Counted from the stretch's first letter, positions 19,299 to 29,724 are shown. The stretch: 64,000 nucleotides of DNA from Lachancea dasiensis (GCA_900074725.1 LT598455.1:1179802-1243801); one strand, 5' to 3'. The notes: generated from the letters alone by a model not told the origin. Program-made: numbers and translations.

Positions 19299-21623
19299 GT
19301 GAAGATTATGCTTAGAAGCCGAACTGGACTCAAACCCGTTCTTGGAAGATCACCGGCTCGCCTGTACTATTCGGAAAATGCACAATCTTCCAAAAATGAT
19401 CGGCAGAGAGCGAAGAACATCAAAGACGATCTGCAACATGTTTTGAGTTTGTCGAACCGCATTACTAGGGAAAGTAACGCGGATTGCAACGTCACAGAAG
19501 AGGCCGACGAGAGACCGGCTCTGGAACTTCGAAAAAAACTAGATCAGTTTCCACAAAGGATCGGAGAACACCCAAGTTATGTTAGAGAGCTGGACCAGAT
19601 GCTGCAGCTTGATCGACCTGGACAGGCTTATGATAAAAACAAAGGGGACGCAAGACACTCTACGCTTCGAAAAACCGTTTCAGGTCCCGAAGTTCTAAGA
19701 GAAAACTTTCACATCAACGCGGATAATGTGGAATTTGAACCTGTCGCGCTCCAGGAGTCCGAAAGCAAGCCGCCACGCTTGTGCCACGAACTGGATAGAG
19801 TTCTATTCCAGCCGATGAACTTTCATACATTGCAGGACAGTCGAAGTGGGACCTATAATTTCAGCAAGTGGCTTGAAGATATTATTCGCGTCGACGATTT
19901 TGATTTCGATGCAGTTTCGGAGTTTGTGACTTCGTCAAGGGATAAAGATATGCTTCAATTGGCAGAAAAATACCAAAAAAGGTACTACTCTTCGACCAGC
20001 TCCATGACGGGAGTCTTGTCACACATGCACTTTTTATTATCGAATTTCCGTAAAAGCAACATGTCGATAATTTCAAAACACTTTCGTGAGAGATCAGCTA
20101 GCTTCAGCCGAGGTGCTCAGCTTCCAGCAGTGGTGATAATGAAACGAATGAAGAGTAAAAAGGGCATATTTTCTATCGATTCAGATAAATCCTCTGACCG
20201 TGAAATCATTTTATCACTATTGGGTCATGCTCTAGAAACCGTGCTAACCACGGAAGAACAGCAGTTCAAACGAACGTTTGATAAATCTAAAGAAGACTAC
20301 AAAGGCAGCTCTATTCGACCAGAGGGCAAGTACCACTATTCAAAAATAGAGAACTTCGTACTGCGATCTCAACTGGATGCCTACCATCCAAAACTGCCTG
20401 GGACAGGTATTTTCGATTTGAAGACTAGAGCTGTGGCTGCTGTTAGACACGACATTGCATACGTTGAAGAAAATGACAATTATACCGGCTATCAGCTGCA
20501 GCAAGTGTTGGGTAAGTTTGAATCTTTTGAGCGTGAGCTTTTTGAGTTGATAAGAAGCACCATGCTCAAATATTCCCTGCAAGCTCGCATCGGTCGTATG
20601 GATGGAATATTTGTTGCATATCACAATATTTCCAAAATGTTTGGCTTTCAGTACATTCCACTCGAAGAAATGGATCACATTTTGCATAGTTACGGTTGTC
20701 CGAACTTTGAAAGTATCTTACAAGAGCGCAATGACTCTCTCAAAGCCATGATAGGAGATGAAGCTTTCATTTTGAAGCATGACCATGCTAATCTCGATCG
20801 CGATATTGCTTCAAACATCGCCGATAGCGAATTCAAAATTTCAATGTCACTCCTGAGCCAATTACTCCGCAAAGCTGAAAAATCCTTACCAGCTAAATTT
20901 TCTTCTTGCCGTATAGTCTTCAAGACTGAGAGTAAGAAAATATCCGATCGTTCTGGCAACATTTATAGGAAACCGGTGTTGAATGTTCTTATCGCACCAT
21001 TGACAGAAGAGCAAACCAGTCAATTTCAAAGGGCAGATTTAACTAAAGAGTTTCTACAGGATGGAAAAAACATAGACACTTACGTGGAGAAAACGAGAAG
21101 ACTTAACATGGCCACTGCTAAGGATGTGATAGGGTTTGAGATCCATGTGAATCACAAGGTCCATCACCACCCAGGTTCCATTGTTAATCCTCGCATCGCA
21201 AATAAGAAGTCGACTGTCTTAGATGATTCTGCTAAGCAGTTTGTCAAGACGATGGCGAACAAAAATTTTTACAGTACGCTGAAGGAATGGAAACATGTTC
21301 AGTTCTTCCATCCTTTGGACGTTTTGAAATGGACACCTGAGTTCAGTATACGCCAACTTGGCCATCAAGACAGGGTTAAAAAACTATATATGCATTATCT
21401 TGATGATAAATTATACGCATTGAAGGGTCAAACGGTGGTAAGGAAGCCATCAAAGTCAATGCAAGAGATCATAGCGGAACGGATAAGGCAGTTCATGTCG
21501 GGGGATGCAAAATGTAAAAAACGGGAAGGAGGAGCTATAGATGAGAATGAGGTTTCCCAGCTTCAAGCCGTGCTGAGGGCTTACTCAAAGAAGGGAGAAC
21601 TTGCGAAAAGACGCCACAAATAG
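19299..21623 (+). CDS. PET127: Mitochondrial RNA-processing protein Pet127
   Basis: 774-residue mitochondrial membrane-associated protein (800 in S. cerevisiae) involved in 5' processing and stability of mitochondrial transcripts. The N-terminus is basic and hydroxylated (MLRSRTGLKPVLGRSPARLYYS), as a presequence should be; Met4 is an alternative start. The central domain has the PD-(D/E)XK nuclease-like signature GTGIFDLKTRAVAAVRHDIAY near residues 368-388, followed by FELIRSTMLKYSLQARIGRMDGIFVAYHNISKMFGFQY, typical of Pet127. It lies two genes from an ERP4-type gene, its neighbour in S. cerevisiae. Confidence 0.9.
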   Translation: MKIMLRSRTGLKPVLGRSPARLYYSENAQSSKNDRQRAKNIKDDLQHVLSLSNRITRESNADCNVTEEADERPALELRKKLDQFPQRIGEHPSYVRELDQMLQLDRPGQAYDKNKGDARHSTLRKTVSGPEVLRENFHINADNVEFEPVALQESESKPPRLCHELDRVLFQPMNFHTLQDSRSGTYNFSKWLEDIIRVDDFDFDAVSEFVTSSRDKDMLQLAEKYQKRYYSSTSSMTGVLSHMHFLLSNFRKSNMSIISKHFRERSASFSRGAQLPAVVIMKRMKSKKGIFSIDSDKSSDREIILSLLGHALETVLTTEEQQFKRTFDKSKEDYKGSSIRPEGKYHYSKIENFVLRSQLDAYHPKLPGTGIFDLKTRAVAAVRHDIAYVEENDNYTGYQLQQVLGKFESFERELFELIRSTMLKYSLQARIGRMDGIFVAYHNISKMFGFQYIPLEEMDHILHSYGCPNFESILQERNDSLKAMIGDEAFILKHDHANLDRDIASNIADSEFKISMSLLSQLLRKAEKSLPAKFSSCRIVFKTESKKISDRSGNIYRKPVLNVLIAPLTEEQTSQFQRADLTKEFLQDGKNIDTYVEKTRRLNMATAKDVIGFEIHVNHKVHHHPGSIVNPRIANKKSTVLDDSAKQFVKTMANKNFYSTLKEWKHVQFFHPLDVLKWTPEFSIRQLGHQDRVKKLYMHYLDDKLYALKGQTVVRKPSKSMQEIIAERIRQFMSGDAKCKKREGGAIDENEVSQLQAVLRAYSKKGELAKRRHK

Positions 21624-21716
21624 AAGCGCAACACTTCAGTCCTCCCGATACAAATAATCGTAGACTATTTGATACCAATGCAACCGCAAAATTATGCTAT
21701 TGAGTTTACCTGTCCT

Positions 21717-22835
21717 TCAAGAAGGTAAGGAACCTAATGTAGTCATCTCGATCTCTTCGAAAGAGCTTTTGTTTTCCCGCTTCTTTGGGTAGTAAAATCG
21801 ATAGTAGATGTATTGGCCAGCAATGTAGAAGTCCAAAGACATTTGAAAGGAGGCAAAGAACAAAAATAGCGGTGATATATTGTTTGCTCCAAAAATCAGA
21901 TAGCTAATCTTGACAATGTCCCCGCATAGCCAGCTCACTAGTAAAATTAGCTTGAACCCTTGAACGGACTTAAGCTTGTTTAAAATTGAGATTTGCGGAA
22001 GAGGCAAAAGAGACTCGATAAACAAGCTTAAAGAACCTATGACGGATCCTATTGTTTGCGCAAAAGAAGTCCAGCTCATGATCTTGGCAACAAACAAGGT
22101 GAGGCCCAGTTGAGCTGTCGAAAAACATGCCAGGAACGTCCAAAAATTCATTGCTTGATTCCATTGCCAAAACGAACAGTATCTTTTATAGCTCGGATCA
22201 AAGAACTTCAGAAATTTGTAGATCACAACTAAGCAAATTTTGTAGTTGAACTCCAGAAGTCCTCTGAATGAAAGCGACTTGATCGTATTCTTCCAGTCTG
22301 ATCCGAATGGGCTTAGCGGAAAGTATTCGACCCAGACTCCATGCAGCAGCTGGGTAAAAGGTTCCACTGTTTCGAGTTTGTCAAATTTATATTCATCAGG
22401 TCTGTACTTCAAGCTTGTACGCAGCAAGATCAATTGAATGAAGATCATTACCATAGATTGTCGCAATAATATGATGTCGTAGGGCGTAATGAGGTAGTAA
22501 GAAATGCGGAGAATGCTTGCAAGTAACATCGTAGCACAAATGTCCATGGAAAATCCCAGCGAAGTCCTTGACTTCTGGATACTAAGCACTGTGGTGCCAT
22601 ACGAAATCAGAGGTGTAAAACAAATCAGGTTGTTAAGCACAAACTGCATGGTCAGCCACTCGGGAATATAAAACTGGTCTATGCGGGGAAAATACGATCC
22701 AGTACCTTGTCCAGGAACCAGCGCAGGGTTCGAGGCCGCGTCATTGCTTTGCCCTCCACTGTCTACCACGGCGGCCATCTTTTGGTTCTGTTCCCACTTA
22801 TGGTGCGTTTCTCGGGTAAGCTGGTTATTCCACAA
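21717..22835 (-). CDS. ANY1: PQ-loop membrane protein Any1/Cfs1
   Basis: 372-residue multispanning protein resembling S. cerevisiae YMR010W (Any1/Cfs1), an antagonist of the Neo1 phospholipid flippase pathway in endosomes and Golgi. Two PQ-loop-like repeats can be seen: FTPLISYGTTVLSIQKSRTSLGFSMDICATMLLASILR near residues 72-109 and SLFIESLLPLPQISILNKLKSVQGFKLILLVSWLCGD near 275-312. The C-terminal tail is polar. Met20 (22778) is a possible start as well. ADI1 (YMR009W) lies upstream on the same strand; the pair is adjacent in S. cerevisiae too. Confidence 0.88.
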   Translation of the reverse strand: MWNNQLTRETHHKWEQNQKMAAVVDSGGQSNDAASNPALVPGQGTGSYFPRIDQFYIPEWLTMQFVLNNLICFTPLISYGTTVLSIQKSRTSLGFSMDICATMLLASILRISYYLITPYDIILLRQSMVMIFIQLILLRTSLKYRPDEYKFDKLETVEPFTQLLHGVWVEYFPLSPFGSDWKNTIKSLSFRGLLEFNYKICLVVIYKFLKFFDPSYKRYCSFWQWNQAMNFWTFLACFSTAQLGLTLFVAKIMSWTSFAQTIGSVIGSLSLFIESLLPLPQISILNKLKSVQGFKLILLVSWLCGDIVKISYLIFGANNISPLFLFFASFQMSLDFYIAGQYIYYRFYYPKKRENKSSFEEIEMTTLGSLPS

Positions 22836-23107
22836 GTTTCGGCTAACTTTAACCGATACAATATCCAGGGAAACAACAAGTTATAGTTCACTCTATGCTT
22901 TGACAAATTTCCCGGTCGTTTAAAAGTGGGCGTATGTTGACACTTTTTCACCCAAGAAGTTCGAACAGAACGACATGCATATAAGCCATAATAATACTAC
23001 TTAAACATATTTATATATAAATGATCCAAAAATCAGCTGCTAGAATAAACATGCCACCGGGTTCGGGCACTTATTCTCTGCAGGAAACGCGAAGAAGTAC
23101 CAATTCA

Positions 23108-23632
23108 CTAAAGCTGAATTGATGCGAGATACTCCTTGCGGATGGACAGGGTGTCTGCAACCGGTCTACCGTGAGCGACCCATTTAGGCTCCTCTTTGAA
23201 CAAACGCGCCGCTACAACGCGATTCTGGGTGGTGAGCGTGAAGCGATGATAAATTCCTGCTGGCAAGATCAGTAGATCACCTCTAACAAGCTTACAACGG
23301 ATCCAGCGGTCATCTGGGGCGCTCCGCACATCAAAATACCCTTCTCCGTCCAGAATGTATCTGATTTCTTCATCCTCGTGGAGATGTTCGGCATAGAAAT
23401 TCTGCAATTTGGGAAGCAACGCGTCCCCCAGGCTCTCTGAAGAAATACTAACTTCGTCTCTGTTCTTGTATTGTCTTTCCAAGGCAACCTCGTTAACCTG
23501 TTCTTCCGTGGAACAGTGCTTGTAAATGACCCCGATCCGGGCCAGATGGTCTAGTGAGACAGGATGTCCTGAGTCGTGTGCTTCCCGAAAGTCAACATTA
23601 TCCTTGTTGTCATGAAAGTAAACCTCGACCAT
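23108..23632 (-). CDS. ADI1: Acireductone dioxygenase (methionine salvage)
   Basis: 174-residue cupin enzyme (179 in S. cerevisiae) that converts acireductone to the 2-oxo acid precursor of methionine. The metal-binding cupin motif FYAEHLHEDEEIRYILDGEGYFDVR supplies two His and a Glu ligand, and the fourth ligand is the His in LPAGIYHRFTLT. The C-terminal PKWVAHGRPVADTL segment matches the family. The gene is full length and lies in the conserved ANY1-ADI1 pair. Confidence 0.97.
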   Translation of the reverse strand: MVEVYFHDNKDNVDFREAHDSGHPVSLDHLARIGVIYKHCSTEEQVNEVALERQYKNRDEVSISSESLGDALLPKLQNFYAEHLHEDEEIRYILDGEGYFDVRSAPDDRWIRCKLVRGDLLILPAGIYHRFTLTTQNRVVAARLFKEEPKWVAHGRPVADTLSIRKEYLASIQL

Positions 23633-23769
23633 GGTAATAACGAACTGTGTTGCGGTTGAGCTTGTAGAGCTTGTAGAGCTTCCAATCTTCGTTCGTTGGA
23701 GAATAGGCCCTATTTTTATATTTAGCCGTTAGGGTACTAAGTAAGGACACGGCTGTGGGAAAGAAAAAA

Positions 23770-23841
23770 TAGCGCCGCTCGGTTTCGATCCGAGGACATC
23801 AGGGTTATGAGCCCTGCGCGCTTCCACTGCGCCACGGCGCT
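23770..23841 (-). tRNA. Initiator tRNA-Met(CAU)
   Basis: 72-base tRNA without intron. Acceptor stem starts with A (A1-U72 pair, AGCGCCG/CGGCGCT), the anticodon loop is CTCATAA with three G-C pairs at the stem base, and the T loop is ATCGAAA. These are the marks of the yeast initiator. Confidence 0.96.
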
Positions 23842-24575
23842 GACCTGGGACTTTAAAAGTGTAGTTTGCTGGTGTTGTAGCAGTTCAGCTGGAGAGTATT
23901 CTCACCTCGCCTGCAACAACTGAATGCTTGACGTTTACTAGTTGCCAGATTCTTTTTGCTACAGCTTACTCTTTAACTACCTCCACTCCTCGTCGATATA
24001 TTATAAGTGGTAGTCCTATCCACGAGCCTTCATTTTACGTGTGTCTGCCGAGCTGCCTTACCGTGGAAGAATACCGTCTTGACACTGGTGGGTGTCATCT
24101 CCTCAACCTGAGTGGTTGGCGTATGCTGGCGTATTTTATTAATACCAGTGCTTCATTGCCATGCGGACCCATTACATCTGACATATATTCTTTCGTTACT
24201 ATTTCTGCAATCGTTCAACAAAAATGGACTTTAAGTTTCACAGATTACTGATGGAGCATCCAGGTTAGCCAATGTACTCTCCCCATTGGGGTCATTCATT
24301 TGAACTAGTCACCTTCCGCCAAATATATGGAGCAAACATCAAAGATTTACGAACCGGCCCAAATGCTAGGTCCAGACATATGCAAGGTGCTCTGAAAGGT
24401 ATACAAAGTGTCAGAGTCTGGTGGTGCATCAATCAGCTATTCGGGTACCAACCGACTATCAAGCCCACTTCACTACTGTCGTGAGTAATTGTCAATTTTC
24501 CCGTCGCAGAAACATCACATTATAAGGAGCAGTGCTCCCATACATATTTTGCACCATACGAATTAACATCGTATA
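23842..24575. other. Intergenic region between tRNA-iMet and tRNA-Thr
   Basis: 734 bases with open frames up to 107 codons that look random in composition. A nested inverted repeat is near 23874-23920 (GTTGTAGCAG with CTGCAACAAC, and GAGA/TCTC inside). No recognised gene. Confidence 0.45.
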
Positions 24576-24648
24576 GCTTCTATGGCCAAGTTGGTAAGGC
24601 GCCACACTAGTAATGTGGAGATCATCAGTTCAAATCTGGTTGGAAGCA
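24576..24648 (+). tRNA. tRNA-Thr(AGU)
   Basis: 73 bases, acceptor GCTTCTA/TGGAAGC, anticodon AGT in loop CTAGTAA, T loop TTCAAAT, discriminator A. T-rich terminator follows within about 20 bases. No intron. Confidence 0.95.
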
Positions 24649-24824
24649 TTTATTTTGTGTTTTCTTTTTTTGGTGCTCAAGCGTTATTATCTTTTTTTAC
24701 TCATTATGTTCATTTTTGAATCATTGTTTACCTCTCATTCACTAACTTTCAAATCCTGACGGTAGCCACACACAACCAAATATCAGTTAAATTTGACTGT
24801 CAGTCTTTCGCTCAGACATAGAAC

Positions 24825-26258
24825 ATGCACTTGGGGAGGTCATCTTTCTGGGGTCTAGCCACCTCTCTACTGGCCTGTACTACTGCGAGTGGTACAAATA
24901 ACAGTCTTCCAGCTATCGAGATCAAAGGCAACGCTTATTTCGATTCTGAGAGCGGAGAAAGATTCTACATCCGCGGGGTGGCTTATCAACCTGGCGGATC
25001 GTCCAACCTTACAGATCCACTAGGCGATCCGCAAATTTGCTCAAGAGATGTGCCGGTTTTCAAAGATCTCGGCCTAAATGCGGTACGTGTCTACACTGTC
25101 GACAACACTCAGGACCATACTGAGTGTATGCAGATGCTTGCAGATGCAGGAATATATGTGATTTTGGATGTGAACACTCCTGACAGCTCCATCTCCAGGT
25201 TCGACCCTGCTTGCTCGTATAATGCAGACTACTTACAGACTATCTTCGCAACTATAGACTCCTTTGCGCAGTTCAGCAATATCCTTGGGTTTTTCGCAGG
25301 AAACGAAGTGATCAACGATGATACCAACACGAATACGGCCACTTACGTAAAGGCAGTGGTTAGAGATATGAAGAAATACATGCGGGCCAGGAACTACCGC
25401 CAAATTCCAGTGGGGTATTCAGCCGCCGATGTTACCTCCAATGTTCAACTAGCCGCCCACTATTTCAATTGCGGCGATGATGAAGATGCTCGTATTGATA
25501 TGTTTGGTGTCAATGACTACTCTTGGTGTGGATACTCATCGTTTCAAGAGTCTGGTTATTCTGTTAAAGTAAAGGATTATAGCAACTACTCTGTACCCAT
25601 TTTCTTGAGCGAGTTTGGGTGTATTAAGACAACTCCGAGACCTTTCACAGAAATCGGTTCCATTTATTCAACTCAGATGTCTTCCGTATTCTCTGGAGGG
25701 CTTGTTTATGAATACTCGATGGAGGCGAATAATTATGGATTGGTGCAAATTGATGACGGATCATCCGTTACAAAGCTCCAAGATTTTCAAAACTCAAAGA
25801 ATCAATACCAGGACAACCCAAATCCTGAAGGCGATGGAAACTATTCCCAAAATAATAACATCTCTGCTTGTCCTTCTTACCAACAGGGGACATGGGAGGC
25901 GAATAACACTCTGCCCCCCATGCCAAGTGCTGCTTCAGTGTTTTTCTCTATGGGTGCCGGACAACCCATGGGTACTGGATACCCCACGCAATTCAGATGT
26001 GGAGATGCGAACGTAAGTGACTATTTCACCGCAGATGCAACTTCGTCCTCCATCATTTCAAGTTCTAAATCTTCATCGTCCTCAAAAAGTTCCGCTTCTT
26101 CCAGCTCTTTTTCATCCTCTTCTTCATCCTCTTCTCATGTCAGTAGTGGTACTACGTCTTCCAAAAGCTCCTCTAAATCAAAAGGTGGAGCTTTGGCTGC
26201 AGCTCAGATTCCCCTTGTATTCAGAGCAATGGGTCACATATGGAACTACATTTTATAA
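24825..26258 (+). CDS. GAS5: GPI-anchored 1,3-beta-glucanosyltransferase Gas5
   Basis: 477-residue cell-wall enzyme of family GH72 without the X8/CBM43 module, matching S. cerevisiae Gas5 (484 residues). Signal peptide about residues 1-22, then IEIKGNAYFDSESGERFYIRGVAYQPGGSSNLTDPL, the acid/base Glu in FFAGNEVIND, GYSAADV, VNDYSWCGYSSF, and the nucleophile Glu in PIFLSEFGC. It cuts and rejoins beta-1,3-glucan chains. A Ser-rich region (about 405-455) and a hydrophobic C-terminus (RAMGHIWNYIL) give a GPI attachment signal. Convergent with the bZIP gene that follows. Confidence 0.95.
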   Translation: MHLGRSSFWGLATSLLACTTASGTNNSLPAIEIKGNAYFDSESGERFYIRGVAYQPGGSSNLTDPLGDPQICSRDVPVFKDLGLNAVRVYTVDNTQDHTECMQMLADAGIYVILDVNTPDSSISRFDPACSYNADYLQTIFATIDSFAQFSNILGFFAGNEVINDDTNTNTATYVKAVVRDMKKYMRARNYRQIPVGYSAADVTSNVQLAAHYFNCGDDEDARIDMFGVNDYSWCGYSSFQESGYSVKVKDYSNYSVPIFLSEFGCIKTTPRPFTEIGSIYSTQMSSVFSGGLVYEYSMEANNYGLVQIDDGSSVTKLQDFQNSKNQYQDNPNPEGDGNYSQNNNISACPSYQQGTWEANNTLPPMPSAASVFFSMGAGQPMGTGYPTQFRCGDANVSDYFTADATSSSIISSSKSSSSSKSSASSSSFSSSSSSSSHVSSGTTSSKSSSKSKGGALAAAQIPLVFRAMGHIWNYIL

Positions 26259-26416
26259 AGCTGATATGAGTGGTAATTTTGCAATTATCGCCTTTTGCCT
26301 CCGTCACTAGCATTCGATTACAATAATACTGATTCGGATCATCTGTTTACTAATTTAAGATCATATTTATTGCCTACCATTTATATATAGTGTCGACCAT
26401 ACGACATACGATAAAA

Positions 26417-27286
26417 TTATTGAGAAATAGCTTCCCTCGCCATCGACTGGGTCTCTAATTCTTTGCACAGGCACGTTGAGCTTTCGGAACAGAAACCACA
26501 GCCCTGATCACCTACCTCAAGGCCCAAGCGTTCATCCTGGTTTGTACTGGAATCGCTTTGACCCTGCACCTGTTGGCTTCTACGCAACTTTGACCTCTTG
26601 AAAACGGGAAGATTTCCAGCGATCTCCAGTCTTGGACGCTTACTACGGAGACGTGGCAAAGGAACCGCGCTCATCGGCTTGAATGTATCAATGTGATGTT
26701 GAAGATCCGGTGTCAAGAGATTGGTTGCTATTTCCACTTCGCCACAGATGCATAGTTCTTGAGTGCACATGTCACATTTTCCGACAAATTTTGAAGATCG
26801 GATTTCGTGTTCTGGCCGCAACCGGCCAGCCTGCCTCGACTTTTCAAGGTCCGTTACCTTTTCCTCTAGACCCTCTTTCTCTTGTAGAAGTTCTTTTACG
26901 ATTTCTTGCTGTTTTTCAAGTTCCCTTTTGTATACATCGCATTTTTGGCTTAGTTTCAGAACGCGGTTTTGTAATTCTTGCAGTTGACTAGATTGTCGTT
27001 CCCGGAAGGCCCTTTGTGCCTCTCTGTTGCGAACCTTTCGGTTCGCCTCTGGTGAGATCTCATCAACAGTGTGTTCCTTGTGCACGTACTGTCCAGCACG
27101 GCGGCCAGGCTTCGGACGTGCTGGTAGAACCCATGTTTTCGAAGTGCGTAAAGTGCTCGCTATTGTATTACTACTCGAATTAGTCGGATACGGTTTCAAT
27201 GAAGAATGAATCATAGCTTCAGGTAAATTTATTAGAAATGACGATGCCATGCACCTTGGTTGTAACTTCTTTAGAGCCAAGTTCAT
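26417..27286 (-). CDS. YAP5: AP-1-like bZIP factor of the Yap5/HapX iron-regulator type
   Basis: 289-residue transcription factor. It carries the Hap4-like CCAAT-complex-binding motif TWVLPARPKPGRRAG (near residues 51-65) directly before a fungal bZIP (RNREAQRAFRERQSSQLQELQ, near 86-106, then a coiled coil), which is the HapX arrangement. Two cysteine-rich domains follow: CDMCTQELCICGE (near 172) and CGFCSESSTCLC (near 263), as in the iron-sensing S. cerevisiae Yap5. In S. cerevisiae Yap5 activates CCC1 in high iron; HapX proteins of other fungi also repress in low iron together with the CCAAT complex. The start could be Met1, Met13 or Met25. YAP7 is the other possible counterpart, but the paired cysteine motifs favour YAP5. 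Confidence 0.82.
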   Translation of the reverse strand: MNLALKKLQPRCMASSFLINLPEAMIHSSLKPYPTNSSSNTIASTLRTSKTWVLPARPKPGRRAGQYVHKEHTVDEISPEANRKVRNREAQRAFRERQSSQLQELQNRVLKLSQKCDVYKRELEKQQEIVKELLQEKEGLEEKVTDLEKSRQAGRLRPEHEIRSSKFVGKCDMCTQELCICGEVEIATNLLTPDLQHHIDTFKPMSAVPLPRLRSKRPRLEIAGNLPVFKRSKLRRSQQVQGQSDSSTNQDERLGLEVGDQGCGFCSESSTCLCKELETQSMAREAISQ

Positions 27287-28320
27287 CTAAACAACATCCC
27301 TTTATACGAAATACTCTCAGCCTCTCATTAAGATAGAAGAGATCGTGTACATTACCTGAAGTCGAAACGATTGGAGCAAGTTACGTTGACAGAAGTTAAC
27401 TTGCTGGATTGTTTGTTAAATTTGCTGGTAGACATCCTGTATAATGTTCTGTGTACTTGATGCTAAATCAGGAGCTTGTTGAACGATTTCTATGGTTGTC
27501 TCCCCGCGATTGTTTTGACTATAAGCCTGGGGGGCTTCTGAGACATATAGTAGATATTCGTAAGAAATTCTGATAGGAATAATCCAGGTACAAGGCTGGC
27601 TTTCCAACAATTGCATCCAACAAATGGGTTCTTAGGTTGTTAAATAGTTGATTTGAGTGGGCAGGGCATTTTTGTGTAATCATTGCTCATCTGGATCCCA
27701 TTGATGATTATTCACCTTGCAAAGTCTTATCCTGACGTTGCTAATATCACTCTCGTACTATTCTGACACTATGTTGATGATTATCATTGTGCAACTCTAA
27801 ATTATTTAAACAGTACCAGACCACTATTTTCCGGTAGTTCTAACAAGTGAATAAGACACGGGTACAAGTAAGGTTTGTTTTAAACTGTTGTGGAACGAGA
27901 GGGAACGAGAGACATGGTGATGGTGATAGGAATTATAATTACGAACGGCTTTAAATCAGAAACTAGTCAACGAGTCTGCGTCGTCATGAGGCGCTGATAG
28001 GACTGTTTGAGGCAAGATTCAAAAGCCACGCTGGATATTACAAGACGACTGGAGACTTGTCAGCCAACGTGGTGTCCGTCACGGTGGTGTCAGAATGAGG
28101 AAAAACAAATAAAAAATGAGGGTAGGTGGACCGGGATATATTGGAAGAGTAGGTATATAAGAAGGAAGAAAATTAGCGAATACAACAAGATACATTGATT
28201 CTAATAAAAACTCGGTAGCGTTAATTCTTCAAGTTGACGTTGTGGTAATTACTCACGCCACTTTACTCACATACAATTATTGATTATATAGCAACATACT
28301 TCTATCATAATTCAAGAAAT
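27287..28320. other. 1.03-kb region between bZIP gene and tRNA-Trp
   Basis: Promoter of the bZIP gene plus unassigned sequence. A 66-codon minus-strand frame (27416-27616) has no recognisable domain and is not called. No repeat or RNA gene was recognised. Confidence 0.45.
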
Positions 28321-28422
28321 GAAGCGGTGGCTCAATGGTAGAGCTTTCGACTCCAGTTTGATCCTGGTTAAATAGGAAATATTGCAATCGAAGGGTTGCA
28401 GGTTCAATTCCTGTCCGTTTCA
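28321..28422 (+). tRNA. tRNA-Trp(CCA) with intron
   Basis: Very close to S. cerevisiae tRNA-Trp: acceptor GAAGCGG/CCGTTTC, discriminator A, anticodon CCA at 28353-28355, and a 30-base intron (28357-28386) one base after the anticodon. The T loop is TTCAATT. Confidence 0.97.
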
Positions 28423-29652
28423 TTTTTAAATTATTTTTACAATAAGTAGCTAAAGTCATTGAGAAGTGATGTGGCATGTTCGTCAAGAGACCCGAAAATG
28501 GGTCATCTGGTTTTTGTTTTCTATCTGATCCTTAGAGTGAAGTACAACTCCATAGCGCTTAGACAGTCTTCACAATCTTTATCTAAATTTACTAGCCCAT
28601 GACGCTGAGCGAATTTGCTCGATTTGAAGTGAACTATGGAAAAAAATCAAACCCAAGATTCATTCATCAATATTTGGAGCACAATCAAACTCCAAATCGC
28701 ACATATTCACATTTGATGTAGTTTAATCTATTGCCTACAACGAGATCGTCAAAGCCACGCAAGAGCATGCGACGGTTGGAGCATGTGTACTAGGCCCTGA
28801 TGAGACGTGTTACTTTATTTTAAATTAGGGAGAAGGGCGTCTTTGATCAGAGACAAGTGGTTCTAAACGCCACTTTATCAACATAGCCAACCTTCGATAA
28901 TTACATTGAATTATTCCGGACAACTGTATATATACTGCTGAAACTACTTTTAACCCACGGCAGACCCTGTCGGTTTCTATGCCTCACACGGTAAGAGGAA
29001 ACCCGGAAGGGACTAGGAAAAACCAACAGACTACCCCGAAAGGGACCCAAAATAGGCCGTGGAGGTCTTAACAAAATAAACTGACTCATTTAAAAGTTAG
29101 GAAGCGTTTCAACTCACAGGGGAGGAAGGTCAGATGACATACAATGCGGCGACATCTTTGAACTAATCACCAATGAGTTGAAACTTTACAATCGTGAGAA
29201 GGTAGAATGGTGAGGTTAACATAGACTTCATTATACCCAAAAAAAAGGAAGTAGTGCTACAGTTTATACTGAAATTATTACCTGAGAAGTCGAGTGACTA
29301 TTTTATAAAAAGAACTTAGAAGACTTCACGGCGAACATGAGCTTTTGCCAGCCAAGAATTTTTGGATACAATACAGTCCTCAAGAAATAGACAGCACTTA
29401 ACAATTCAAATATAATAATTGGATTTTTAATCAATCCTCTCGCCACACAAATTAAACCATCTGATTATACCACGTGTCATCCCAGGAAATGTCCGATTTC
29501 AGTTGCGGCTTTCGGCGACCGCATTTTCCACTTCCCCTTCCCCTGATATGTAGTCAAAGACATGATAATTTGTCATGATGGCCATGATTTTGCTAAGCAT
29601 GAGGAATGTGAATCAAACATATTGCAGTCGGAAATTTGATTCACATGAGTTT
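28423..29652. other. 1.23-kb intergenic region between tRNA-Trp and tRNA-Asp
   Basis: No convincing gene. Small signals: an 8-bp inverted repeat ATTTGGAG/CTCCAAAT at 28672-28697, a CACGTG E-box at 29472-29477, and a 12-bp inverted repeat at 29606-29646 listed separately. Spaces flanked by tRNA genes are common landing sites for Ty elements, but I recognise no LTR. Confidence 0.45.
29606..29646. repeat. 12-bp perfect inverted repeat upstream of tRNA-Asp
   Basis: ATGTGAATCAAA (29606-29617) and TTTGATTCACAT (29635-29646) are perfect inverted copies separated by 17 bases, ending 6 bases before the tRNA-Asp gene. They could form a hairpin or bind a dimeric protein; function is unknown. Confidence 0.85.
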
Positions 29653-29724
29653 TCCGCGATAGTTTAGTGGCTAGAATTCGGGCTTGTCGCGCCCGGGACC
29701 GGGGTTCAATTCCCCGTCGCGGAG
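29653..29724 (+). tRNA. tRNA-Asp(GUC)
   Basis: 72 bases, acceptor TCCGCGA/TCGCGGA, discriminator G, anticodon GTC in loop TTGTCGC, T loop TTCAATT. A T-rich terminator follows directly. No intron. Confidence 0.96.

Noticed and set aside
23874-23920. TGTTG ... CAACA pair next to tRNA-iMet, considered as a solo-LTR remnant
   Set aside because: Only about 45 bases apart and explained by a small nested hairpin; no element structure, no target duplication seen.
27416-27616. 66-codon minus-strand frame upstream of the bZIP gene
   Set aside because: No domain, no known neighbour in this slot, and its length is within chance for AT-rich DNA.
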